Source: Branchiostoma lanceolatum | Lineage: Eukaryota > Chordata > Leptocardii > Amphioxiformes > Branchiostomatidae | NCBI RefSeq assembly: GCF_035083965.1 | Contig: NC_089732.1 | Span: 10,679,424 to 10,743,423 of the forward strand | Reading direction: 5' to 3' | DNA: 64,000 nucleotides | Shown here: positions 11,773 to 23,402 of the stretch, one piece after another | Layout of the letters: every line of letters starts with the position of its first letter | Position numbering within the stretch: position 1 is the stretch's first letter | Program-made: the position numbers and the translations under genes | Notes under the pieces: model-generated | Database searches by the model: none | Told to the model about the DNA's origin: nothing | The model's input: only the letters and a program-made list of their open reading frames with translations

Positions 11773-11988
11773 ACATGCCGCCATGGAGACAAGGTCGACT
11801 GGCGCAGGCCGGCAACCCCTCCTAGCGGACGGGAAAATTATGTCAGCATTCTACAATCTCTAAAAACATGCCAACACTCTCCAAACATGCCGCCATGGAG
11901 ACACGGCCGACTGGCGCAGGCCGGCAACCCCACCTACCGGACGGGAAAATTATGTCAGCATTCTACAATCTTTACAAACATGCCGGCG
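11773..11988. repeat. 112-bp tandem duplication
   Basis: The block from acatgccgccatggagac through gtcagcattctacaatct occurs twice in direct orientation, starting at 11773 and 11885, with a handful of substitutions. Confidence 0.85.
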
Positions 11989-12204
11989 ACTTCTGTCGAT
12001 CTGCAAGTTGTATGCATGGCTGACAAAAAGAAAACCTTACACCATAAAAAGCTCGATAAAAACACCAAAAGACGCCATAAACAATCCGGCCCCAAACCTC
12101 TGCTTCAAGAGTAGTTGATGGTATTCTCGTGGTATGTGTGAATCTAAACATGATATTGTATAATTGATACGCTGTTGATTTTTAACCGTTGAAATGCTAC
12201 ACAC

Positions 12205-12655
12205 CTCTGCCGGAATGACATCAGTCCGACCGAAGTACTGATATCCTGCGGCGCTGACAAGCGGGACGGAACTGTTGGTCACTACGGCGTTCAGCTCACA
12301 CATGGTCACCGCCTTGTTGTAGTTATACGAACTGAAAAAATATATATATAACGTTACTACTTAACTATGAGCAAAATCTATGTTTTCACTGGTAGTCATT
12401 AATCTTCAAAGACCCAAATTAGCCAATGTTTAATATCGTGACAACGATTTTTTACTTGACATATCGGAGCGTTCTTTTCCACCGCCAATGGCGACGTGTA
12501 TCATGTGTATTCTACACGTTTTATTACTAAAACTAAAGCAGAAATCGTCAGAAATGAAACTTGCAACGAGGTAGGTATACACCATGTTCGTGTGTTTTAT
12601 GTGCGTCTGTGTGTGTGTACCTATAGCTATGTGAGTTTATCTAAAAATATGTCGG

Positions 12656-12733
<78 letters not shown>

Positions 12734-13008
12734 GAGACAGAGAGACCGAGCCACCTGCAGGTCTGTAGCTGGAGAGAAAGAGAAATACTGAGAGGGATAG
12801 AGAGACCGACCCACCTGCATGTCTGTAGCTGTAGACAAGCCCGTGCACACGCCAGGACGCTGTGCGCGTAGTCAAACCGGCGCACAACGTGTCCGTCCAG
12901 CCGGGCATCCGTGGCCTCAGGGCCCGGCTTCGTGTACGTCCAGTCATACACCGCCCCGTCCGTCAGAAAACACAGACTTGCGATGCTGGTGGCTAGCAAA
13001 AACAGCAT
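12205..13008 (-). CDS. Secreted PAN/apple-like domain protein, 5' part
   Basis: Exon 1 (12815-13008) starts at the ATG at 13008 with a clear signal peptide (MLFLLATSIASLCFLTDGA) and ends tgcag|gtgggt in phase 2. Exon 2 (12205-12331) follows after ttttttcag and completes Ser. Together they encode ACARACLQLQTC, then SSYNYNK, MCELN and GYQYFGRTDV. The spacing C-x3-C-x5-C, the YNYN block and the CELN motif are typical of PAN/apple modules, which bind proteins or carbohydrates outside the cell. Exon 2 ends gcagag|gtgtgt in phase 0. The gene must continue downstream on the minus strand, perhaps to the TSP1 exon at 8458. The end of exon 1 is duplicated about 61 bp further on (12750 region), giving a second possible donor. 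Confidence 0.65.
12660..12737. repeat. (AG)n microsatellite
   Basis: Almost pure ag dinucleotides on + directly beside the duplicated donor region of the PAN-gene exon 1. Confidence 0.97.
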
Positions 13009-14255
13009 GGTTTCACAGTACGTGGTGTCTGTCGGTCTCGTGTATGGGGTAGCCTCTTGCGTCGAACCACTGGACTTTAAGAACCCAACACGCTTACCGA
13101 GAAGAGAAGACTTGGTGTTCTTGACCGAATTTATATTACAGACTCGCGATTTCTCTCTCGTCATTCGCTGACCAACATTGGGGACATATGCACATATAAT
13201 TTAAACTATGAAGAAATGCACGACGTTATGCTTTATACACAATAGCCTTTCTCGTTGGTAACGTCGCCTTGTTAGAGGGTACATTGCGTGCAAGGGAAAA
13301 AGTGCTTTTCTTTCATCGACAAAACAGTTCAGCTGTGACCAAATCCGTTGCTCAATAGGTTGAGGAACCCAAATGGACACCAGTACACTCTATTATGACT
13401 GCACACAATACTTAGCTAATAGGGTATCAAGTTTTGTTTGTAATACGTAAATATTTCATAGTTTGGTCGCAGTTACACAGTTAGGGGTAACCTGATAAAC
13501 GTGAATGGAATGGTTAACTGGATTTACTTCTATGGTAGCAAGCTCTGAAAGGAAAATACGGAAATGGAAGCTATCAGAAGGTTCATGATTGCTATATGAA
13601 TAAATCATACATTACGGGCTTTTTATAACGTTAACACTGACAATGTAATGTTACAGACAATAAAGCACTTTTCCATACAAGCAATGACACTGTACATTAA
13701 GTTTGTTACACATTGACTACATCTTCACTAACGGCTATGTTTGTGTCCTACAATATGAAAACATGATTTCTTTCTTTTTACATGTAAATCATTGCATTGA
13801 CATTTACTATCTGGCTCAGAAATAAAATGAGCAAATCCATCTTAAAGACATAATACGGGTACTAAAAAAATTGAGAAAGGAGATACATCTTATCCTTTAT
13901 GGCAGTGAAATGCATAGATAATATCATGTACAAAATGTCTATAAACTTAATATTCATTTAAACACATTAGACTGAGACAGTTGAGTATTCTCCTCAGATT
14001 ATGAACAACTAATCTCCAAGAGCACACTTACAAGGAATATGTAAATCTAAAAGAAACACTTCACATTACAAAATTAATATATTGAAAAGTAAGTAAAAAG
14101 ATATCAAAGTGAACAAATTGCTACATCGATACATTAAATTGATGAAACATAGAAATCATAAAACATAGAAATGTTTCCTGATACAAATTAATAATATCCA
14201 TGGAATACATGTTCTGTCTACCAAATATTACTACTAACTTCAAGTAGTTTTACTA
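13009..14255. other. Intergenic sequence between the PAN gene and the NLR-like gene
   Basis: AT-rich and without exons. It should contain the 5' flank of the PAN-domain gene and the 3' UTR of the NLR-like gene, but I could not fix a polyadenylation signal. Confidence 0.4.
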
Positions 14256-17200
14256 CTACGCCATAACCTGAATACTGTCGTCATCAAAAGTGATATAGTT
14301 GTCTGCCAATAGGACAGAGGACAGATTTGGGGTGAACAGAAGAGCAGGAGCGATGAAGTTGAGAGGTCTCAGGTCAAACTTTGTCTGGGGCCTGAATGAC
14401 AATGTTTTCAGGTCAGGGAGGAATTGGATTAAGTCTCTAAGTTTCACAAGGTTATCATCGTTGCACCTGATGTACTCAATATTGCTGAAATCAAGTCCTT
14501 GCTTTATTGTAAGACACTGAACCAGAGATACATAAGGTATGCACCTCATCTTGTTGGTGCGGATTTCTACAGATTCGTCACTGTTTAATGGGCAGGGACC
14601 CATCAGTGACTCTGATTGCACGTTTCCTGGCAGTTTGAAGGACTGAATGATGTCAGTTTCTTTTACAACTGTTCGTAGAGAGTGGAGGTTGTGATAGGAA
14701 AGATCAGGGAAGGAACTCAGGTCAACTAGGCCATAGGGAAATAAAGACCTCAAAACTTCAGTCAGTGATCTATATTGTTTGGACTCTACTATCATAGTTG
14801 TAAGCAGAAAGCGCTGAAAGTCTACCTTTGGATCGATCCAGACCTCTTTTAGGAGAGGCCCTACCACTTGAAAAAGCTTGTCCTCTGGTTCTGGTAACTT
14901 ACCCAGGAAATTTGCGAGACAGTAACATGTAACAGGGAGACTAGACGCAACTTCATAAAATGATGTAAGATGCTCGCTCATGCTCAACCGTAAGTGGCGA
15001 TCACTTATTATCTCAGCTACCCAGCGGGCCATCAAGTATTGTCTTATACTGTCATGGACATACATGCAAAGTTGGTCATGACCAGGAGATCTTTCAGTGG
15101 GACTGTTTTGGCCTTTAGATCTCTGTAGCCAACCAAAGCTAAATTCAGGCACATCTTCTGCTATGGCTGGTTGACTTTTTGAACCGTGTACGATTTGTTG
15201 AATGAAGGCAATTTCACCCAAATGAAGACATTTGCTCTGAAAAGTGTAAGAATCTGGTTGGCTGTGACCATTTTCTACCCAGAAGTCTTTAGCTGAGGTT
15301 AAAACAAAGAAGTCCATGAAGTCAGAGAAGGAATTAGGGAAAATGGCCTTCTCGTGCCAGAAACGGCACAAGTAATGGTGGAAATACCTATCCCTGATTA
15401 TGTGTTTAACTAGTTGGTTGGCACTCCAAGCTGTCCTTATGGCCATCGCTGATGTTGAATCTTTCTGAAAGAACTCTTCCAAACAATGGAGCCACGCCCA
15501 AGCATCATCTGGTGTTGGGTACAGTTGTTCAGGAAGTTGAACGGTACATTCTCCTACAGAAAATACAGGATTTACATAAGGTAAAGGTAAATATCACAGC
15601 ATATAAGTTTCAACTTTACAATCAAGTCAATTTGCATATTAGGCATTACAAAATATCTAATGTGTATGTATTGACACTTTGAAAGGTTCACTGTTCATAG
15701 TGCTATGACAAAATTGGCTCTAAAGGTCAACTGTGGAGGTTTACTGAGTCATTTGATATGTACATATCGACTATCTTGATATTCTATCTTTAAGTAAACC
15801 TTAACCTCAATTGAGTTGTTAGCCTTGCTTTGTAGTGAATTTTGAGCCTTGCTTTGTTAGTATAATTGACTAGCAGCGTGACACAAATGCTCAACGATCT
15901 GCAGCGGCCCCAACGCCCACTTCACCTTTTTCTACAAGTTAGTCTATAAATATAATAACATACAGACTGACCATTCACTCAAACCTGCCCAGGGTCGCAC
16001 CCGGGGAAGCAACCAACTTAAATATCAGACCATCTATGCCGGTACAGACACATATAGATTTTTGTTTTTTCCACATACAATTCCTGAGTGGAACGCCCTG
16101 TCTGGCCCAGTCATGTTTTCTCCCACAGTTGAGACTTTCCCGGCCAGGCTGGAGGCCTGTCCACCTTAGCCGGGTACCTCTTCCCTCTACTTTGCCTCTG
16201 ACAGGGTCATCTGGGTGAAACCCCTTGGTTGAAGTTGAAATCAAAAACTTACCGTCTTCTTGTGAGCCCCATACAGCAGTGCACATGGGAGGTGGAGTCT
16301 CCAGGGGTGTAGGGGGTGGTTTGTACATCTCTAGTGGAGGCTTCGGGAGGCTCCCCTCTTTGGTGTAGCTGCAAGATGGAGCCTCGTCAAATGGAAGCTT
16401 CTTCCTTGGAACTTCATTTTCCACGTCACTTGAATCTGAGAATTGATTTGATAAACTTTTATTATCAGACTAGTGTTGAATACTTCCACAGCAGGAAAAC
16501 ATCAGAATTGTGACACCATGACTAGAATTTTCCACTGAAAAGATCAGATGAAGATGTTCATACAAACATACATACATACATATCTACATATGCACATTTA
16601 CATACATACACACCATGTTGAGAGTATTCCACTAAAATGATCAGATTGTTTATACATACGTATTTACCATCAATATTATACTTATTATTTTGTAAACATG
16701 GGTTAGAAGAGCAGGTCGCCGGAACGTATGCGTTTAAGGTCGTGTTTGCATATTTTATGCAACAGCTGTTACTCTGATGCAACGTTGACCAAACAAAACA
16801 AAAGAGATTCGGCAGTTATAATAGGTTTCGATAGCAGGGTAATTGCCGTATACGCATTACGTTCCAGCAACGTGCTGGTTAGAAATAACTGCCTGCGACA
16901 TTTACAGAAATATTTTTGACATGACAGCAAAAAAAGACATAAAACTTGCACTTTGGCAAGCTAAAAGAATACTGACATGGCATTATGAACCTCATATTGT
17001 GGCTGTCAATGTATCATTTGTAATGTATACATCTGACAATAAATGTATCATTTATAGAAAAATCTAACAGAGCATACTGAAGCAAAGTCGACCTGTCATT
17101 TCCATCTCAAAAATATTAGACTGCCCAACAAACAATGAGCTTCTAAAATTTGACCTGTACTGTGCTGTCTTGCCAATTGTTCTACAGATAGATAAATGTC

Positions 17201-19492
17201 CATTCAATTACCAGATTCATCCTCCTTTTCCATACTGTGAGATGGGAGGACTTCTACGGAGAGCACAACTTCCTCCTCTTCTGCAGCTTCCATCTCCGGT
17301 GTGATGATAGCATCCTTCAGCGCTGCACAGAGTTCTGATTGGTCTCTAGACACAAAGCTTTGCAGAGCCGGATATGTTTCCAAATAAACAGTGCACAACA
17401 GAGACCCCCTGTGCACTTTTTTCACTCTTACAAAAGACTGGTAAAAGATTTTGAAAACTTTTCTTTTGATGTTTTTGGTGTATTGTCTCAGATTTGCTTT
17501 CAGATAATCCTCTGCCTTTTCAGCTCTGGTATGTGACTGATGTTTCAAAAGTTTTGCTTTGATGTTCAGCGCTGCAAAGGTTAGAAAAAATGAAAAGATG
17601 AATTCAAGCTAGCTTGCCGTATGATTTCCTCCATGCAATAAGCTAATAACTTTTGGTTGATTATTGCGCTATTCAACTGCTTTCAGAAACTTTTTCCTCC
17701 AAAAGCTGTGAATTTTTGAGTTATGGTTTGAGATATGCATGTACATGTCACTGATGAAGTGAGGTAGCTTGGCCTCATGTGTCTAGAAATGTTTTATCAA
17801 TACAGTGTATAAGTTGAATATATTGAACATGTATGTTGCAAATTACTGCTTGGAAACTTGAGTAAGATCAAGATTTTGCTCTAGGACTAGCAACTGTCAG
17901 GTGTTCAAATTATTTCAGCACAGTGTCACTGAATTTGTTTATCTCACCAAAACTGGTTGACCTCATCCTTGTGTCATTGCTGTGGTTGTCCACTGAGGAT
18001 GCAGAGGAGAGGCAGCTGGACGACGAATCAGAAACCGTGTCAGGTGACTCCTGACCTTGGTGACTTAACGAGTCTTCACTACTGAGGCACTGTGGATGAC
18101 GACTCAGGCATAGTCTTATCTTTCTTGCTACACAAAAAAAGAAACAACAAATAAGTTGAGATCCTTGCAGCTCTGTAATAGTGATACATGTAGATGATTC
18201 AGACATTTTCCAGACTCGGACTCTTTCCAGAATCTGGGCTAGGCTAGGCTAGATGAAAATGTAGTGTCAGGTTATGAACAGGACTGATATGTCGCATATG
18301 CTTTGCTGAAAAATACATGGTCGGTTAAACTTACATTTTTTTGTCATGGGGAAACCTGTTCCAATACTGCAACTTAAACATAGAAACTACTGATTCCCCA
18401 TCATAGCTATTGTTTCAGTTTTTTTAAGCATGCAATTGCACAGCTTGGTTAACAGTCCAGGTTTGCATAGGAAGCCCAAGGCACTTGGTTTGGATGTACA
18501 CGTTTCCCTCTCCTTGGTGCTGAAAGTGTTTCCCTCTTGTGTAACATACCTTGTTTATCCTCTGACACCTCACATTTCCAGGTACCACCATCATCACAGT
18601 ATGACTGGGATGCTTCCAGGGTTGATCTGTCTGGACGGACTTCAACTTCACATTCTGCCTTTCTTTTCCTACCTCTCTGTTTGGATGCTGGATAAAACAT
18701 AGGTATTTCTAAGTTCTTCCAGACATTGAGAGCTTGTGAACAAAAATTGGAAATAATACACTACATAAGAATATAGGACTAAGTTTTGTCTCTAGATTAA
18801 AAAAAATGCAATTAGACCTTCAGCAAGAACTTGGAATGGAGTTATCACATTATTTCATTTCATTAACATGCAGAAGTATGACAATATTTCACAATCATGT
18901 GATATTTGTAGACACCTTATTTGTTACCATGTATATATAAAGCAATAATTTTCAGAGTGATCATTAACAGATATATGAAGTCCCCTTGTGTTCAATATAT
19001 ATAACATTTACTTCCTTGTTGATATGCAATTCTAACCAGTTAATCACTTCAGTGGGAAATACCCATAAGTCATGTAACACATTTTGTTTTGTTGAGATAC
19101 ACTGAGAGACATCAATTACTAGAAAAGCACACATGCTAGAGAGAAAGGCAAAATATCATGCTATATAACATAGCAATGGCATATCACAGATGATGAACCA
19201 TAAGAATACCTGTTCTTCCAGTAACTTCCCTCCAGAGTGACTTGTTCACTTTCTTCAGTCTCTTTAAGAAGCGACAGCAGGTCTTCTCACCCTTGCCTCC
19301 GATAATGTCTAACAGATGCCTTGCACGGTCTTGACTTAATGGGCAACTTTTGACCAAGTCATGTTCTTCCTTGGTGATAATTTTCTTTGAATAGATTGCA
19401 TCTAATATTTGATTAAGTTGGGCTATGTTCATACCGTTAACAATAATAGGGCGGTGCCGAAGCAAGGTTTCTGTGTCTGCAACATTCTGCAT
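14256..19492 (-). CDS. CARD / TRADD-N-like / NLR-type protein lacking a NACHT core
   Basis: Six exons join in frame (813 aa): 19210-19492, 18550-18687, 17948-18127, 17212-17571, 16253-16435, 14256-15553. The internal junctions are all the same phase (one base left of the split codon). The start is ATG in context accATGc; a stop lies 7 codons upstream. Residues 1-90 are a CARD-type death fold (LLRHRPIIVNGMN, QDRARHLLDII, RFLKRLKKV). Residues 95-200 are a basic then Ser-rich linker. Residues about 201-300 (RGSLLCTVYLETYPALQSF, LKDAIITPEM) resemble the TRADD-like N-terminal domain seen in invertebrate NLRs. An acidic/Pro-rich linker follows. Residues about 430-570 match the winged-helix/HD2 part of NLRs (FPNSFSDFMDFFVL, LHLGEIAF, VHDSIRQYLMARW), and the last ~90 are weak leucine-rich repeats. 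No P-loop or Walker B occurs, and no open frame able to hold a NACHT lies in any intron. Likely a cytosolic immune scaffold; function inferred. Confidence 0.8.
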
Positions 19493-22400
19493 GGTGAAGG
19501 TTCCAGGTATCACTTAAGATTTCTATATATATTGCTTGTGCTGAAAAATATAATCATGGTACAAATGTATTACATTTATGGACTGAAAAGAAATTGTAAG
19601 AACAAGGAGGTTAACCTCCTTGGTAAGAAGAGTAAAAGCAGACGTATTGAAAATCTTAGATGTCTTTTCTTTTTACCTACAAGGCTCTACAAAGCATTCT
19701 GCAAAGACTTGGCGTTAAATCAGATTTGAGTGTAAGTGGTGTGGTTCAGTATTGATCGAGTTCTTTTGGGTTCAAATCCTCTTTACTTGGGAATTAAGGC
19801 AATTTCCTCACTCCACTCAGGTGAAAATGTATATTCACTCAGGTCAAACGAGTCAGTCCGGTCTTACACAGCCAATGAAATACTGTCCAAAACTAGTGTT
19901 TTACGCCTTACGCCGTCTTACCAGTTATGCGATACACAGTAACGGACAAGAAAACATTAAAGGACCCTCTTCACGTTCAAGTTCCGGAAAAAAACCCCCA
20001 CCATCTTGGGGAGGGGCGAGTTATAACAACAATCTTGACTCCTGAGGCTAGCAAAAACTAGAGTAACTTAGTGGAACATAACAGATCGACATTCATAATC
20101 GAACTTGAGTACCCCGCGGTAACACAGGGATGTCACTATCCAGCTAAATTTCCGCTTAAACCGACATCGAACGCGGTTTAGCAGTGGATTAACAATGCGT
20201 GACCTTTCGAGTGTGTATTCTTTGCCATACCGACTCACCGTCTTTGGGCGTCCCGAACTTCCCTGCTATCATAACCCGGATTAGCTACAAACCACATAGA
20301 TATTGTGCCAATACATCTGATAAGTGTAATTGGGGATGAAAGGTTTTGGAAAAGGTCAAAAGGGATTCGATAAACATGGCCTGGGGACTGAGCCGTGAAA
20401 AAATGGTCCCGGGCAATTAAGGGGGTTCCCCTGTCAGGGGATTCCCCTTGGTAACGGGCTGTGCCAGCATGCAATTATGTGTGCAAGGGGCGTCACGCCC
20501 AAACTGGAGCCGGGTTTTACATGATGATAATAGTAATAATGACGACCTTCATGGTACATTTTTGTCCCACGGAGCTGAGCACGGGTCACATGTAAACAAT
20601 AGCGTTCTGCTCGTGATATATGGCCTCCGTCGGTCAGTATTGACTATCGTAAAATCCTAATTCACAACAGCCCTACAGCATCGACTATGGATAAACAGCC
20701 CTATACATTGTATATACGAGAATGGCAGTCTCTGCCACAAAAATCACATCTGCAAGCTGACTCAGTTCTGTTGCAAAGCTCTTTTCTGCGGATCCGCTTT
20801 TCTTCTGCGCTGTGCATGAGTCTGGCTTCTCCTGATTTGAGCTGTCTGGACAGTGTGCATTCCTTCTGCTCAGGAGTGCGAGATTTCTCATAAATTGGCT
20901 TTTTTGTTGTTGTTCCATTACGGGTGTTACATCATGCGTTACGGTCGCTAATTCATAATTGGAAGTAATATCGCACCAGACTTGAAGCTACAATTTGCCG
21001 TCTACGGTAGCCTTTGATTGTTGCTTTTCCTGCTGTCCCCCGTGTAACGTTATAGCTACAATTCTAGCAAAATAAATGCTCTATGACCCGCCACGGCTAC
21101 GTCAACCGATCATTCCATGCTCGCGAACAACTTTCAGCACTTCATGGGCCAAACTTCTCTAATGGCTTCTGACTCAGATCATACAGATGACCATATTTCT
21201 TTTACGACCAGAACTTTTCGAAAACTTGAATACCCTGACACTACTTCTTTCAGATTTACGGTTAGCTTTAGTCTTTGCCATTACAATTTTCTTTCATACG
21301 TTCCATCCCCCCTTCTGGTAGCTTCAAATAAACTGAATAAACTACAAGTCTAAGGTAACGTTAGGTAAAACAAAGACATGGGGATTTGTATGAAGTATAT
21401 TTATTTGCATTGTGCTGAAAGATCATTAAAACGCTTGCAACAAAACAGTAGCGTAGAAGTCGTTGAAAAGAAAAAGCCACAAAGAATTATTAGAAAAAGA
21501 TATAACACAATATCAACTACAATTTTAAAGGAAAGTATTCAAAATCATCTTCTACAAAACGTTTCATTTCAACTAAAAATCAGTTATTCCAACTACTAAA
21601 AGAAAAAGAAAACAATATAATATTGATATACATATCATTAATGCATTGTACAGATTAAAATAAATGACCTAGTACTGCTAAGCCTGATTTTTGCTATGAC
21701 ATTACATTCATATCTGGCCAATTTGGGACCACTTTACTGCATTTTATGTCTCCGCCTCTTCACTTTTTATTAGTTAGTGTTAGAGATCTCAAATATTGAG
21801 AGTAAAGCTTAGAAGAGGAAGGCAATGTTTTGTATTCAATAATATCAGGTCAACAATTAATCTATATACTTGTCAGTCTTTTAAACAAGTTTTTACTTGA
21901 AAGGTGTTGGGAAGAAAATCTTAGCAGAATACAACAGTGCAATCCTCTGATAATGATATAATGCACATGTAGACATAAGCTTCATACATTCAACAGCACT
22001 TTCGTTAACTACATAATTGATAATTGTCTCATACATTTTCTATACTCAGCCCAAAGCCACTCTGCACCAAAAATTCAAATACAATTGCCGACTTTCCACA
22101 ATATTGGACAACGCCATTAAATACATTGAGGTGGATTGACTGGGAAAACAATTTGCATTAATTACGTATGTAAATGTAGCTCTGAATTTTTCTTTTACAA
22201 GTAGAACATTTTTGGAATCTAGATAATTTATTTGAGTTTATACAAACAGTGACAAATACAATCTATATTCTATGTTTAATATCTCCATATGCTCTCTCAT
22301 GGCATTTGAAATGATTTCCAATCGGCCACTCTCAAATGTTTTCAATGGGCGCATTGGTGCACAGCGTGATGTTGTAAATATTTGGTAATTTGAACATTCC

Positions 22401-23402
22401 AGGACACCACTTAATACTAATAATTCTGAGCTCACCAAAATTACCAGTCTAATAATACAAAGTTGTCTCAGTCACATGTGAAAACATTAGCAACATGTAG
22501 CAGTCACGGTTATGGCATCATTGTCGAAGTAAACTTGTCTACTGTTAGCATATGTAAAATATCTTATCTACATATCATTACATTTCCTCTTTTTCTGAAA
22601 GGTATCATTGATTTATGTCAAAACAATAACATATGGAGGCAACCATTGGATTTACCATGTTCGTAAGACTTCTGTAACACTTTTGACAGTGATTGACGAT
22701 GTCAATTCTGTCCCATTGTGGCATACATGTAAAATAGACCACTTATTTTCATAAAGGACTGAACCAAACCCCATACTTTCTGATGTTAGGGCCCTGATTG
22801 GCTCTTCAGATCATGTGATACTTAGATGATTTAAGCTGCGATTGGTCAAGTGCTAAAAGGCCTTGTCCAATGGCACTGCAGAGTGGAAATAATACATGAT
22901 GTATACATTGTAAGCTAGTGAAGAAGCATTGCACCAATGTTCCACCTACAATGCCATAAGGCAATTAAATTCAAAGCTGAATTTAGACAGAAAAAGATCC
23001 AAGTTACACCAGCATTTGCACATGTAAGATGAATTTTTTTTATACAGATGGCTAGCACTTGCCAAAATTGAAGGCTGTTGCATTACATAAGTCGCTGTAC
23101 TGTATGCTGTAGTCCAAAAGTTGTATTGTACATGTAGTCTTCATGTTTGCCAACCACTGAATAACTAGTAATGTCACAACAACAGGAAATCATTTCTCCA
23201 CTTGCTTACTGGAAATTGTTGAAAGCATTTAGTACTATACATTGTGTTTACTTCAAATTTGTCACATCAAGGCTTCATTGTGCAAGCTACAAAGGATCTT
23301 TTTTCATGTTGTAGGGATCTAATATGAACTGTATGGAAGTAACAACAAGCAGATAAAAGGTTCCGTGCAGAATCCTGGACAGGGCAGGGTGCTGGTCTCT
23401 CC
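19493..23402. other. Intergenic region between NLR-like gene and Dab 3' end
   Basis: No exon was recognised. A tRNA-derived SINE lies at about 19730-19960. The part above it probably includes the NLR-like promoter, and the right part (about 22.2-23.4 kb) probably the Dab 3' UTR; a tttatt (minus-strand aataaa) at 22227-22232 is one candidate polyadenylation signal. Confidence 0.4.
19730..19960 (+). mobile_element. tRNA-derived SINE (diverged)
   Basis: B-box-like ggttcaaatcc at 19779-19789, followed by the shared SINE body (aaggcaatttcctcactcc, actcaggtga) and a tail with cagtccggtcttacacagcc, a block also present in the copy at 38500 (cagtccagtcttaggcagc). Confidence 0.6.

Larger units (their letters stand above)
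8635..12204. other. Spacer or intron with repeats
   Basis: No convincing exon was seen. It holds the GAGT/GT microsatellite (8757-8912), AT-rich repetitive-looking sequence with repeated taatttgcataatt words (about 10030-10200), a tRNA-derived SINE (10535-10835), a short signal-peptide-like frame (11663) and a 112-bp tandem duplication (11773-11988). Confidence 0.4.

Noticed and set aside
12637..12768. Ser-Leu or Arg-Glu repeat proteins
   Set aside because: Both strands simply read through the (AG)n tract.
15554..16252. A hidden NACHT exon in the intron of the NLR-like gene
   Set aside because: No minus-strand frame long enough for a NACHT and no GxxxxGK(S/T) motif.
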